From NCBI GenBank assembly GCA_041441465.1, contig JASDSY010000040.1:62001-126000 (forward strand): a DNA stretch of 64,000 bases. The letters run 5' to 3'. Position 1 is the first letter of the stretch, and each line of letters opens with the position of its first letter. Position numbers and translations under genes: made by a program. Shown here piece by piece: positions 18,462 through 28,118 of this stretch. The DNA is from JASDSY01 sp041441465. GTDB taxonomy: Bacteria > Muiribacteriota > UBA9980. The notes below the pieces were generated by a model. It saw only the letters and a program-made list of their open reading frames with translations, made no database searches and was not told the DNA's origin.

Positions 18462-21400
18462 TTAAAGCGTAATGAATTTTGCCCTGCTTTCGCCGTTATT
18501 TATGACGCTCACTTCAAGCCTGGCGTCGATACGTTCACGCAATTCAGGTACATGCGATATAATAGCCACAAGCCTTCCGCCTTTGAAAAGCTCCGTTAAA
18601 ACATTTATTGCAAGGTCCAGTGATTCCGGATCGAGACTGCCGAATCCCTCGTCTATGAAAATTGTGTCTAATTTAATTCCGCCTGAATAATTTTGTACCG
18701 TATCGGCAAGTCCGAGTGCCAACGAAAGCGAGGCCATAAATGTTTCGCCGCCGGACAGGGTCGATACAGCTCTTGCAATTCCGGTATAATTATCGAGCAC
18801 TTCAAGTTCAAGGCCTCCGCTTGAGCGCATATCGGTCACTCCGGCCGAGCGGTTCAGATGATAACGCCCGCGGCTCATTATTTTTAGCCTGTGTGTGGCA
18901 GCGGTTAGAACTTCTTCAAGGAATGCGCCCTGGACAAAGCGCTGGAAGGTCATGTTATAACGGTTAACGCCGCCCGCAGTTTCAGAAAGCGCGGCTGCCA
19001 GCTGGTACCGTTTATTTAATTCTTCGGTGGCCGCGCTAATTTCATTTATTTTTTTTATGCTCGAACTTATGTTCTGGAGCCGTGAATTTAATAATGTCGC
19101 TTCTTTCACTGCGGCGTATAGGTTATTTTTTATTTCCTCGGCCTGTTTTTTTAAAACGGCCAGATCCGGCTTTACGGCATCTTTAAGTTCGGCTTCAAGG
19201 GTATTTTTGGACGAGCAGGCAATGTTTTGTTCATTGTTAAAGTTTTTTATATCTGCTTCGAAAGAGTTAATTTGCGGAATGTATCGTTTATAGCCGTCGT
19301 AATCCTCACGCGAGCCGAAACCGTTTTCTATAATGGCTTTATTCAGTTTTTCAAAATGAAAATTTTTGTCTTTTTGAGCGATTTCCAGGTTTGCCGCTGC
19401 GTTTTTCAAATCAGCCGATAACTTGATATTTTCGGCGTTCGTTTGATTGTATTTTTCTTCGGCCGTTTTAAATTCGTTATCTATTGAGGCCGCCTCGGCT
19501 TTAAGCCCGTTGATTGCTTCGCTGAGCGCTTTTTGGTCCTGAAATTCAGCTGGTACCTTGTTTTTTAATTCTTCAATTACCGCTCCGCTTCCGAAAAGCT
19601 CAGAATCTATAGATGCTATTTCTTCGCGTTTTTTTTCTATTAATTCAGCATCGGCCGTTTTTTTTGCGTTTAACGAATTCAAACTCGATTCAAGCGCTTT
19701 AACGTTTTTATTTGCGGCTTCGGCGTCCTTTAAAAGCTGCTTTTCCCTGTCGCAAGCCGCTTTTAAAACTATCATATCCAGCCCCGCCGATTCTTTTAAT
19801 GATTCGCTAAGATTTGCGGCCGCCGCCTCAATTTCGACTTTTTTTATTTCAGCCGCATTTTTTTTGTTTCGCGCCTCGTCTAACTTCGCTTCACATTCGG
19901 TAATGAATTTTTTTTGCTTATCGATCGCTTTTTTGTCGATTCCGTCATTTTTCCGTGAAGCCGGCCGCGGATGATCGAGCGAGCCGCATACCGGGCATGG
20001 AGTTCCGCTTTTGAGTGTTTCAGCTATTGCCGCGGCCTGATTTTCGTTAAATGTTTTTTCAAGCTCGTTAAGCTTCGCTCTGGCGTCATTTAATGCTTTC
20101 AGGGCATCATTTTCCGTGTCCGCTTCTTCTGAATATATTCGGAAGCGCTCCAGCGCCTCTTTTTTCAACTCGTTAAGTTTTAAGACATCTTTGTAAACGT
20201 GTTCTGCGTTTTGATATGATTTTTCAAAAGCCGGCAATAGGGCGGTTTTGTTTTGGGCATCGGAAAGCGCCCTTACCGTTTCGTCAATAGACTTTTGAGC
20301 GGTTTCTAAACGCCCTGAAATACTTGCCAGTTCAGCCTTTAATGAGCTTGATTTAATTTCCAGTTCTTTTTTTTTCGCCGAGATTTTTAAAAGCCGATCA
20401 AGGTCGGTAAGATTATTTTGCAATCCGTTAATTTTAATTTCAAGGCCGCTTTTACCGCTGAGTTTTAATCTGGCTGAATTGTAATTCTGAAACGCATTTT
20501 CCAGGTTAATTTTTGAAAGTTCCAATTTTTTTTGAAAAACTGCCATAGTGCTTGAAATTTCTTTTTCCCTTTTTAAATATGTTTCGAATGTCTCTTCTAT
20601 GTGTAAGATAGGTTCTGCTTTTTTAGCCATATCGAGCAGGCGCTTCAATTCGTTGATTTCACTTTCACGAGATTTTAATTTATTGAGAGTTTCATTGATT
20701 TCTGTAAGTTTATCGAATTTAGAACATAAAATTTCAGCATTTTTAACTGTATTTGAAATTTGCAAATCAGCGGTTTTCAGTTCGGCCATTTTGGCGGATG
20801 CCGTTTCAGATTCGGCTGCAAGCTTATTCATCATATCGCAAAGTTCGTTAAAATTTGAAACATTAAAATTATTGAGTATGAAATTGATTTCGGCCCTCTC
20901 GTCCGATATTTTGCTTTGTATCTCGGCGGTTTCTTCTTTTAAGGCCGTTTCGATCTGTTTATAATAATTAGTCTGAAATAAGACCTCGAGTATCGCCTCG
21001 CGCTCTTTTGATGACGCTGCCAGGAATTGCTGAAACTTTCCCTGCGGAAGCATTACAACCTGCCTGAACTGCTCGTACTTGAATCCGATTATATCTTCTA
21101 TTATTTCGTTGGCTTTTTCAGTTTTTTCGGCGATAACGGTTCCGGCATCGCCGATGTTATCGATATTATGACCGCCGGTTATATCCATAAGCAAGGCTTG
21201 CGGATTTTGTGTTTTGAGCTTACTTCCGCGTTTAGCCGTGATTTCTTGTTTTGGCATTCGCGTTATGCGGTATATTTTATCGCCTGTTTTGAAGTCGAGC
21301 GTAACGGATGTAGGAACATCAGGCTGAGCTTTGGATGATCGCATTTTTGCGCCGTCGCGCTCGTCGCCGCTTGTTTTTCCGTATAATGCGTAACATATAG

Positions 21401-21539
21401 CGTCTAATATCGTCGTTTTTCCGGAACCTGTCGGGCCGTGTATCAAAAAGAAATTCCGTCCTTTCAATTCCGAAAAATCAATGACCTGCTTTTTTAAATA
21501 CGGGCCGAATGCTTCAATTGTGAGTTTTAAAGGACGCAT
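18462..21539 (-). CDS. sbcC: Exonuclease SbcC, ATPase subunit
   Basis: A 1025-residue SMC/Rad50-like ATPase. Walker A GPTGSGKTT is at 35-43. Long coiled-coil arms flank the zinc hook CPVCG at about residue 515. Near the C-terminus lie the ABC signature LSGGETFMASL and Walker B LDTIFIDEGFGSLD. With SbcD it forms the dimeric nuclease that cleaves hairpins and palindromic DNA and processes double-strand ends. It starts 2 bases after the sbcD stop, so the pair is one operon. Length and all motifs are normal for the family. Confidence 0.96.
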   Translation of the reverse strand: MRPLKLTIEAFGPYLKKQVIDFSELKGRNFFLIHGPTGSGKTTILDAICYALYGKTSGDERDGAKMRSSKAQPDVPTSVTLDFKTGDKIYRITRMPKQEITAKRGSKLKTQNPQALLMDITGGHNIDNIGDAGTVIAEKTEKANEIIEDIIGFKYEQFRQVVMLPQGKFQQFLAASSKEREAILEVLFQTNYYKQIETALKEETAEIQSKISDERAEINFILNNFNVSNFNELCDMMNKLAAESETASAKMAELKTADLQISNTVKNAEILCSKFDKLTEINETLNKLKSRESEINELKRLLDMAKKAEPILHIEETFETYLKREKEISSTMAVFQKKLELSKINLENAFQNYNSARLKLSGKSGLEIKINGLQNNLTDLDRLLKISAKKKELEIKSSSLKAELASISGRLETAQKSIDETVRALSDAQNKTALLPAFEKSYQNAEHVYKDVLKLNELKKEALERFRIYSEEADTENDALKALNDARAKLNELEKTFNENQAAAIAETLKSGTPCPVCGSLDHPRPASRKNDGIDKKAIDKQKKFITECEAKLDEARNKKNAAEIKKVEIEAAAANLSESLKESAGLDMIVLKAACDREKQLLKDAEAANKNVKALESSLNSLNAKKTADAELIEKKREEIASIDSELFGSGAVIEELKNKVPAEFQDQKALSEAINGLKAEAASIDNEFKTAEEKYNQTNAENIKLSADLKNAAANLEIAQKDKNFHFEKLNKAIIENGFGSREDYDGYKRYIPQINSFEADIKNFNNEQNIACSSKNTLEAELKDAVKPDLAVLKKQAEEIKNNLYAAVKEATLLNSRLQNISSSIKKINEISAATEELNKRYQLAAALSETAGGVNRYNMTFQRFVQGAFLEEVLTAATHRLKIMSRGRYHLNRSAGVTDMRSSGGLELEVLDNYTGIARAVSTLSGGETFMASLSLALGLADTVQNYSGGIKLDTIFIDEGFGSLDPESLDLAINVLTELFKGGRLVAIISHVPELRERIDARLEVSVINNGESRAKFITL

Positions 21540-21541
21540 TT

Positions 21542-22702
21542 TTACTTTGCCTCCCTTATCTTATCGTTTAGCGCGTTGATAATTCTGTTAAATTCGCCGC
21601 GCAATCCGTCGTCAAATTCGCAGCCTGAACAATGTTCATAAAACGTTTTAAATAATTCGCTTTCATTCAGTTTCCTGTACTCGGAAGCTGAAAAGTTATT
21701 TGATGCGTTTAAAATTTCACTTTCCGGCCTTTCGACCGAAAGCACGTTAGGATAAACTTTCCGCAGTTCAGTGATGGCGTCAAATATAGGTCCCCTGTCA
21801 AGCAGGCGGACATTCAAGTAATCGTCGAATTTGCCGGCAGCGTTATGGATTGGATTTTTTATCAATTCGTTAAATTCACCCTGGATTACCTGCAAGTCAC
21901 GATTTGGCGTAAGCGAAAGTTTTTCGATATTAACCTCGCCCTTATTTTTTATTTCAACATAGTTGATTGATTTTTTATGCCTGCATTCTGAAAAGGAATA
22001 TTTCATGATAGAACCGGAATATTGAATGTTCGGATTTGTGACTTTTTGCGGGCCGTGAAGGTGCCCGAGCGCAGTATAATCAAATTCATTGAATAATTCA
22101 GCGTCGACGCTTTCGCTGCCGCCGATTGAAAGCGGCCTTTCTGATTCGCTGGCCGAGCCGCCGTTTATAAAAGCATGTGCCGCAATTATGCGCCGCCTGT
22201 TTTTTTCACAGCTGCCGTTAATCTTATTTATAATTGCCGCCATCGCGCTGTTATGGTCTGTTATGTTTTCATCTCTGAAAAGTTCGCGTGCTGAGAGCGG
22301 TTCCAGATAAGGTATTGGATAAATGTCAAATTCGCCGTATTCATCGCGCATTGTAATCCGGTTCATAGTTTGGTCAATTCCGCCGAAAACATGCAGGCCG
22401 CTTTCTGCTAATATAGGCGCTCCGAATGAAAGCCGGTCGGGACTGTCATGATTGCCGGCTATTATTATCACTTTGATTTTTAGCCTTAATACCAGTTCGG
22501 AAAGAAACCAGCTCAAAAGCTCAACAGCTTCGGCCGGCGGTACCGCACGGTCATAAATGTCGCCGGCGATTACCAAAAAATCGGGCCGTAATTTTTCAGC
22601 GTAGCGAATTACCTGTTTTAATATGAATTTTTGCTCATCGGTAAGGCGGACGTTATAAAACACACGCCCTATATGAAGATCTGCCGTGTGGATAAATTTC
22701 AT
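21542..22702 (-). CDS. sbcD: Exonuclease SbcD, nuclease subunit
   Basis: A 386-residue Mre11-like metallophosphoesterase. Conserved metal-binding motifs appear in order: HTADLHIG (5-12), IAGDIYDRAVPP, IAGNHDSPDRL, HAFI and ALGHLHGPQ. The C-terminal capping region follows to residue 386. It acts with SbcC, encoded immediately downstream, as an ATP-dependent double-strand exonuclease and hairpin endonuclease. The 280 bp upstream hold no recognisable gene. Confidence 0.96.
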   Translation of the reverse strand: MKFIHTADLHIGRVFYNVRLTDEQKFILKQVIRYAEKLRPDFLVIAGDIYDRAVPPAEAVELLSWFLSELVLRLKIKVIIIAGNHDSPDRLSFGAPILAESGLHVFGGIDQTMNRITMRDEYGEFDIYPIPYLEPLSARELFRDENITDHNSAMAAIINKINGSCEKNRRRIIAAHAFINGGSASESERPLSIGGSESVDAELFNEFDYTALGHLHGPQKVTNPNIQYSGSIMKYSFSECRHKKSINYVEIKNKGEVNIEKLSLTPNRDLQVIQGEFNELIKNPIHNAAGKFDDYLNVRLLDRGPIFDAITELRKVYPNVLSVERPESEILNASNNFSASEYRKLNESELFKTFYEHCSGCEFDDGLRGEFNRIINALNDKIREAK

Positions 22703-22982
22703 CGCAACCCTCTAAAATATAATTTGCAAATAACGCTGAATATTTAATACGGATCTTGCTGCCGTAACACGCATGTTATTTACACAATAGTTAATTCTAT
22801 TATACTTTTGATTATTACTAAATTGATTGTGCATTTTTGGATGTTTTAAAATTAATGTCTCAAACAATTTTTAATAATATGCGGACTTAAATATCCGATT
22901 ATTGTTAATTTACCGATATTACATCGATATATTTCGAGTTCGGCATAACAAAAGTTAAACTTAGCAGGTTTTTAATTTGCGG

Positions 22983-24779
22983 TTAATCGGCGAATAATTT
23001 TTTACCGGCGAATGTTTTAAGAAAAAAATAACTTGCAAAAAATATTACAACAGCGGCGGCCTGTGTGGTTACCATAAGATTGAAATCAAGATAATATTTG
23101 ACCGCCATATTCATATCCGGAACTATATATGTCATTTTTATTCCATAAAGCACTATGTAATAAAGGCATTGACAGACGAGAGTAAAAACAAGGTAAATGT
23201 TGAATTTTATGAAAACCGGGTAGAAAACGTAATTTTGCCATGTTTTAAGGCTTTTTTGAATTAAAAAATAATTTGACATAATCGGAATGAAAGAAAGCAG
23301 GTATGCTATTATGATTTCAATTCTTCTAGCGGCAATAAACGGACCTAAATTTTCGGCAAAATTAAAATCTGACAGCGAGAATGAGAAACCGTGGTAAAAA
23401 TAAATGCTGTAATAAAGCAGATAAAATAAGAATACCTGCATTATTGCGTTGAATATATAAAATGTCCGCCCCGAAATATAAATAAGGTAGATAAAAAGGA
23501 GCGCGATAAGCGGCGCGGCAATAAAAAGCCGGTACAGACGGTCGGCTGATACTATGCTGTCTTTTATATTGATAAACTCCAGGTCCAGCCTGCTTTCGTA
23601 TGTTTTTAATGCTGCCAGTATTTCAGAGCTGTCACGGCTTTCGCCCGGAAACTTATTTATGTCTTCGATTATCGCTTTGTAATTAAAAAGTTTGATATCC
23701 TTAAAGCCGGCGTAAAAATTATACTTTGCATAAAATAAGGATTTTTGCTCTATTAATTTTTCCATTATTTCAATTTTTCGCGCAATATCTATTTTAAATA
23801 ATTCAGTGATAAATGTTCCGTGATTAAACAGCGGGAATGGAATTCCAAGGACTGCCGATATAAGCGGAGCGATATCTTTATGATTGACTTTATAATTTCT
23901 CAAACTGTTTTTATTTACGTTTTTATCAATGACATAAATCGGCACAGTTCTTACTTCGGGCTCGCTTCCGCCATGACCGCCCGTTTGGATATGGCCGTGA
24001 TCGGCTGCCAGGAAAACGCAGCTATTATCAATTATCCCTGATTTGAAAAAACTTTCGAGCATGGCGCTTATTTTTTCGGTATGCATTTTAAATTCTGCAG
24101 AACCGCGTCCGAAAAGATGGGAGGTTTTATCAAGCCCCGGCAGGTGGATTATTGAAAGATTCGGCTTATTATTAAGCAGGCATTCATAGGCAGCTGCAAG
24201 AACGTTTTCGTCTATTTTCATTATGTTTGAATTACTGATAAGGAAATCTTCGAAGTATTTGAAATCGGCAAATGAGCCGGCAAGGTTTTCCCAGTATTTA
24301 TGGCCGAATATAGCCGTTTTTAAGCCGCATTTAGATGCGATTGAGATTATATTGCTAAAAAGCCCCACTTTCATTTCGGTCAGAGCTTTTGGAAAAAATA
24401 TTCCCTGTTCATCGGCTGATGAGCCGGTCAGGAAAATTGACCATGAACACAGCGATAATGTCGGGCTTTGAGCTTCGAAACTGGAAAATGCCGCAGTATT
24501 TTTTAGATTTTTAAGGAATTCAAGTTTTTCAGCGTCGAAGTTGCTCAGTCCGTCTATTATGATAAGCACTACATTTGGAGTTATAGGCTTTAACTGCGCG
24601 ATTGGCTGAGTTATAGACTGGCCGGCGCTGTCTATATCTTTTAATATGATATTTTTATAGCCTGAAAGCGAAGCTTTGCCTATAAACACAATAATTGCAA
24701 AGCATATTATAATCGGAACTGCAAAAAGCAAATAAGCAAAAAGACTATTTTTATTTTTGGAAGTTAATAAATCAAACAT
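22983..24779 (-). CDS. Membrane-anchored alkaline phosphatase superfamily enzyme
   Basis: A 598-residue protein. One membrane helix near residues 14-33 is followed by an extracytoplasmic alkaline phosphatase/phosphodiesterase-like domain (about 60-340): VLIIIDGLSNF supplies the first metal Asp, SPTLSLCSWSIFLTGSS the nucleophile region, and AADHGHIQTGGHGG the second metal cluster with a final SEPEVRTVPIY. About five more membrane helices fill residues 415-598. The layout recalls GPI-ethanolamine-phosphate-transferase-like and sulfatase-like enzymes, which move phospho-groups on lipids or glycans. The substrate is unknown. Transcribed alone. Confidence 0.8.
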   Translation of the reverse strand: MFDLLTSKNKNSLFAYLLFAVPIIICFAIIVFIGKASLSGYKNIILKDIDSAGQSITQPIAQLKPITPNVVLIIIDGLSNFDAEKLEFLKNLKNTAAFSSFEAQSPTLSLCSWSIFLTGSSADEQGIFFPKALTEMKVGLFSNIISIASKCGLKTAIFGHKYWENLAGSFADFKYFEDFLISNSNIMKIDENVLAAAYECLLNNKPNLSIIHLPGLDKTSHLFGRGSAEFKMHTEKISAMLESFFKSGIIDNSCVFLAADHGHIQTGGHGGSEPEVRTVPIYVIDKNVNKNSLRNYKVNHKDIAPLISAVLGIPFPLFNHGTFITELFKIDIARKIEIMEKLIEQKSLFYAKYNFYAGFKDIKLFNYKAIIEDINKFPGESRDSSEILAALKTYESRLDLEFINIKDSIVSADRLYRLFIAAPLIALLFIYLIYISGRTFYIFNAIMQVFLFYLLYYSIYFYHGFSFSLSDFNFAENLGPFIAARRIEIIIAYLLSFIPIMSNYFLIQKSLKTWQNYVFYPVFIKFNIYLVFTLVCQCLYYIVLYGIKMTYIVPDMNMAVKYYLDFNLMVTTQAAAVVIFFASYFFLKTFAGKKLFAD

Positions 24780-24941
24780 TTTTATTCAAAAAACATTTTA
24801 ACACAGGCAATTTTATATTGTCAAGAAAAAGTGGGTTTAAAAAAGTTAAATTAATGAAAAAATGTTCCGATATTTTATAACATCGAATGCAAAACTTTTA
24901 AATAAAATCAAAAAAATATATAACTAAGGAGTGAGGCCATA

Positions 24942-25175
24942 ATGGTATTACCAACAGCTAATTATAATCATTATTTTAACGTAAAAGGTGATTCTGAACT
25001 TAAAAACAGATTAAAATTGTGGATTCGCGAGCATTATTCAACTGTATTGGGCCCTGAAATAAATCTTCTTGACCAGCCTAACGGTTTTGAATTGATCGAA
25101 AGCAAATTAAAAACGATTATGGCTAAAAAAGGAATGGCGGTTCCGGCTGTTCCAAAACGCGAAGTGGCAGCATAA
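24942..25175 (+). CDS. Small protein of unknown function (77 aa)
   Basis: I do not recognise this protein. It is soluble, mixed charge, with a likely helical core (ELKNRLKLWIREHYSTV) and an Ala/Pro/Val-rich C-terminus. AAGGAGTGAGG lies just before the ATG, and a terminator follows at 25203, so it looks like a real, separately transcribed and well translated gene. It lies upstream of the second pilus-like locus, but the terminator separates them. Confidence 0.75.
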   Translation: MVLPTANYNHYFNVKGDSELKNRLKLWIREHYSTVLGPEINLLDQPNGFELIESKLKTIMAKKGMAVPAVPKREVAA

Positions 25176-25202
25176 CATAAGGGTTAAAGTTTAATAATAC
25201 TG

Positions 25203-25229
25203 AAAGCAGGTTCAGGCCTGCTTTTTTTA
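25203..25229 (+). terminator. Intrinsic terminator after the 77-aa gene
   Basis: AAAGCAGG (25203-25210) pairs with CCTGCTTT (25217-25224) around a 6-base loop and is followed by a T-run. Confidence 0.85.
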
Positions 25230-25246
25230 TTTTTGGCCATATTTTA

Positions 25247-25274
25247 TTGCAAACAAAAAAAAATATGTTATAAT
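25247..25274 (+). promoter_or_regulatory. Candidate sigma70-type promoter of pilus-like locus 2
   Basis: TTGCAA (25247-25252), a 16-base spacer and a perfect TATAAT (25269-25274), directly after the preceding terminator. Predicted transcription would begin near 25281, leaving a leader of about 190 bases before the pilM start at 25470. The leader is AT-rich with no obvious fold. Confidence 0.5.
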
Positions 25275-25469
25275 CATGATGTTTTTGACGTTATTAAAAT
25301 AAAAAACGGTTTTAGTTTAATCGGCCGTAAAAAAAATATATATTTTTTTAAAATATAACCGATTATAAAAGTACGAATTGCTTTATTTGTAATTTTTGCA
25401 TTTATTCATTTGCCGATTTTTATTATTTAGTTAATAAACAAACGGCACATAAAAAAGATGGGGAGACCG

Positions 25470-26531
25470 ATGGCAAGACCCGTAGCGTGCATAGACATAG
25501 GTTCTAAATATATAAAGGCGGCAGTTTTAAAGGAACGCCAGAATGACGATAAAAAGATTTTATTGTCGAAATTCGGCGTTGTTGAAATGCCTGAAAAATC
25601 TATGGCGAATATTTTTTCGGATAAGCCGATTTTAAAGCCTAAAGAAGTTACCCAGAAATTAAAGGAACTCGTGTCGAAAACTGGAATTAAAGGCCATGAT
25701 ATTATATTGACGATACCGGATTATATGGTTGTAATAAACTGGCTGAATATGCCTGTAAAGGCAAAAGACGCCGTTGAAAAGGCGATTCCTACTACTCTTG
25801 GGCCGCTTTTGCCGCTTGAACTCGATAAATGGTTTTATTCATATCAGATTGTCGAAGATTCTAAAAAGCAAACTATCGTGGTAGCCGAGGCTATTATTAA
25901 GCAAAATCTCTTTGATTTCGGCGCGATATTCGAAGCGGCCGGCCTTAATCTCGCCGCCATCGATACGACGTTTTTTAACTTGATAAATTTATTGCACCCT
26001 TATATTAATGATCCGGAAGTGCAAAAAAAGAATATCGCCGTGATTTATCTTGGAAGTGAAGCCACTACTATAGCATTTTTAAAGGAAGGCACAATAAAAA
26101 GCTCGCGCTCGATACCTATCGGCGGCGGGCCGTTTACAAGGCTCATAATGGATGCCAAAAGAGTGGATGAAAGCTCGGCCGAGAAAATAAAAAAAGAAGA
26201 GGAAATATTTTTAAAAGATAATCCCGACAAGCAAAATAAAGTTGAATTATATAACATCATAAAGCCTTCGTTCGGCGAACTGATAAAAGGCATTTATAAC
26301 TCGATCGACCAGTATCTGGCGCGTTTCAGGGAATTTAAAATACATGAAATAGTGCTTTGCGGCGGAACGTCCGGCTTTAAGAATATCAGTAACGCAATGC
26401 AGCTTCACCTGAATACTAAAACGGTTATGCTTTCGGAAATAGTGGAAATCGATTCCGGCGTCAAATTACAGATGACGGCCGATGAAAAAAACTCATTGCA
26501 GTGCGCGGTAGGCGCGCTATTAAGACATTAA
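25470..26531 (+). CDS. pilM: PilM-like actin-fold assembly protein, copy 2
   Basis: Predicted 353 residues. The phosphate-1 loop ACIDIGSKYIKAAVL (about 6-20), VIYLGSEATTIAFLKEG and late VLCGGTSGFKNI are the PilM/FtsA-like ATP-binding strands. It would sit in the cytoplasm and bind the PilN tail. I start at ATG 25470 because GGGGAG lies just before it; an in-frame ATG at 25458 has no ribosome site. It is a diverged paralogue of the protein at 2605. The next gene (PilN-like) begins 15 bases after its stop. Confidence 0.88.
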   Translation: MARPVACIDIGSKYIKAAVLKERQNDDKKILLSKFGVVEMPEKSMANIFSDKPILKPKEVTQKLKELVSKTGIKGHDIILTIPDYMVVINWLNMPVKAKDAVEKAIPTTLGPLLPLELDKWFYSYQIVEDSKKQTIVVAEAIIKQNLFDFGAIFEAAGLNLAAIDTTFFNLINLLHPYINDPEVQKKNIAVIYLGSEATTIAFLKEGTIKSSRSIPIGGGPFTRLIMDAKRVDESSAEKIKKEEEIFLKDNPDKQNKVELYNIIKPSFGELIKGIYNSIDQYLARFREFKIHEIVLCGGTSGFKNISNAMQLHLNTKTVMLSEIVEIDSGVKLQMTADEKNSLQCAVGALLRH

Positions 26532-26546
26532 AGAAGGCCTGAATTC

Positions 26547-27410
26547 ATGAAATTAGTAATGGACCTCCAGCCAAAAGAATATAAATGTATTCCTCGAAAT
26601 TATAAAGCTATAGCGGCTTTGGTAGTTTTGTTACTGGTCATTCCTGGAATGTGGTTCGGACTTAAATATTTTTATCAGAAACAAATTCAGAATATGGAAC
26701 AGGTCAGTGAAGACGAAATAAATTCCGTTAATGAAAATATCAGCCGGCTTAAATCGGAAATTGCCAACCTCGAAGACCAGCTGAAAAAAGCAATAATATC
26801 GCCTGATAAAATATTTGAAATAAATAAAAAAGTTGATTTTTTCAACAGGATTTATCAGAAGTCATTTTCATGGTTTGATTTTTTTGATAAAATTGAAAAA
26901 CTTACGCCGCAGGATGTCTGGGTCAAAAAAATCAATATAAAGGGCGATGACCTCGAAAATCAGGAATTTGAAATAATATGCGAAGCCAAAGAACAGTATC
27001 ACGCTCCGGAATTTTTGAAAAATCTCATGAAATATAAGGAATTTGTGCCGCTCAAAGACCAGAATTCGATCGCTATTTCGCAGGTTGCAATAACTCAGAC
27101 ATTTGGTTATGAGTTTGCCTTGAAATTTAGATTTTACCCTTTTAAAAGGATAACGGTTGATCCGGAATTTTTGAAATTTAAAGTCAATGAATCAAAAGAA
27201 ATTAAAGTTTATATTTTAAATATCATAGAGCAGAAAAAGCAGCTTGATAACGATGATTATATTTATGAAATGGTGAATCCGGACGGCGCGGTTTTATTTG
27301 AGGACAAAATCGGCGTGCTTAAAGGAGTTAAACCGGGAAAAGGTTTCTTAAAAATCAGCACTCCTGATAAAAAATATTCGTCGATATTAAATTTTGAAGT
27401 TACGAATTAA
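26547..27410 (+). CDS. PilN-like protein with C-terminal Ig-like extension, copy 2
   Basis: A 287-residue bitopic protein: a short cytoplasmic N-terminus, membrane helix at about 25-42, a coiled coil (about 45-80), then an alpha/beta periplasmic domain (FDFFDKIEKLTPQDVWVKKI onward). This is the PilN plan, but PilN proteins are usually near 200 residues. The extra last ~85 residues (ITVDPEFLKFKVNESKEIKV ... GVKPGKGFLKIS) have the strand spacing and GxxPGxxxLxI pattern of bacterial Ig-like (BIG2-type) domains. AAGAAGG precedes the ATG. It probably pairs with the PilO-like protein encoded next. Confidence 0.75.
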   Translation: MKLVMDLQPKEYKCIPRNYKAIAALVVLLLVIPGMWFGLKYFYQKQIQNMEQVSEDEINSVNENISRLKSEIANLEDQLKKAIISPDKIFEINKKVDFFNRIYQKSFSWFDFFDKIEKLTPQDVWVKKINIKGDDLENQEFEIICEAKEQYHAPEFLKNLMKYKEFVPLKDQNSIAISQVAITQTFGYEFALKFRFYPFKRITVDPEFLKFKVNESKEIKVYILNIIEQKKQLDNDDYIYEMVNPDGAVLFEDKIGVLKGVKPGKGFLKISTPDKKYSSILNFEVTN

Positions 27411-27449
27411 TCTGTAAGATATTGCGATAAAAAAAGGAAAAAGGTTTTA

Positions 27450-28118
27450 ATGCGGACAAGAAAAGCCTCATTAATGGAATTAAGCTTAATATACGCTGGG
27501 ATAGTGATTTGTATAGCGGTGAATGCCGGCATCTATTTCAAACAGCATTCAGATTACGTTACCAAACGTGAGGAAACGCAGCAAAAGATCGACGCAGCGC
27601 GTGAATTGCTCGAAAAAGCACAGGTCGAGCAGAATAACCTTGGCAACCAGAAAAACGAATTAAAAAGAAGAGTCGAGATAAAGAAAAAAGAAGATGAGAA
27701 AAGGCAGAAAGAATCCGAGCAAACCATTGAAATATTGAATAAGACGCTTGTAAATCTTCCGCCGATAGATGTATGGCCGGAATTGATAAAGAAAATCGAA
27801 ATACTGGCTACTGATTTGAAGATAAAAATAGCTAATTTTACGATTATTGAAAAAAAAGATCTCGAGGGAAAGCTCAAGCAGGATTTTACGGAATTTTATT
27901 TTACGTTAGATATCGAGGGTGAATATTCAAAGATATTGGAATACTTATGGAATCTTGAAAATGCAATTCAGCTGAGACGTGACGATAACGCGTCAATCAC
28001 CTGGAAAGCCATAATTAAAATCGAGGACGGCGGTTTTGTAATAAAGGATTTGATGACGCCGGACGATACGATGAAATTGCAATTAACTTTAACCACCTTT
28101 TTTAGAGGTAGCCAGTAA
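27450..28118 (+). CDS. PilO-like inner-membrane assembly protein, copy 2
   Basis: A 222-residue protein with a membrane helix at about 11-26, a long charged coiled coil (about 30-97) and a C-terminal alpha/beta domain (YFTLDIEGEYSKILEYLWNL, typical of PilO-like ferredoxin folds). Its stop overlaps the next start by one base (TAATG), so translation is coupled to the lipoprotein gene. Primary conservation is low; topology and gene order support the call. Confidence 0.74.
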   Translation: MRTRKASLMELSLIYAGIVICIAVNAGIYFKQHSDYVTKREETQQKIDAARELLEKAQVEQNNLGNQKNELKRRVEIKKKEDEKRQKESEQTIEILNKTLVNLPPIDVWPELIKKIEILATDLKIKIANFTIIEKKDLEGKLKQDFTEFYFTLDIEGEYSKILEYLWNLENAIQLRRDDNASITWKAIIKIEDGGFVIKDLMTPDDTMKLQLTLTTFFRGSQ

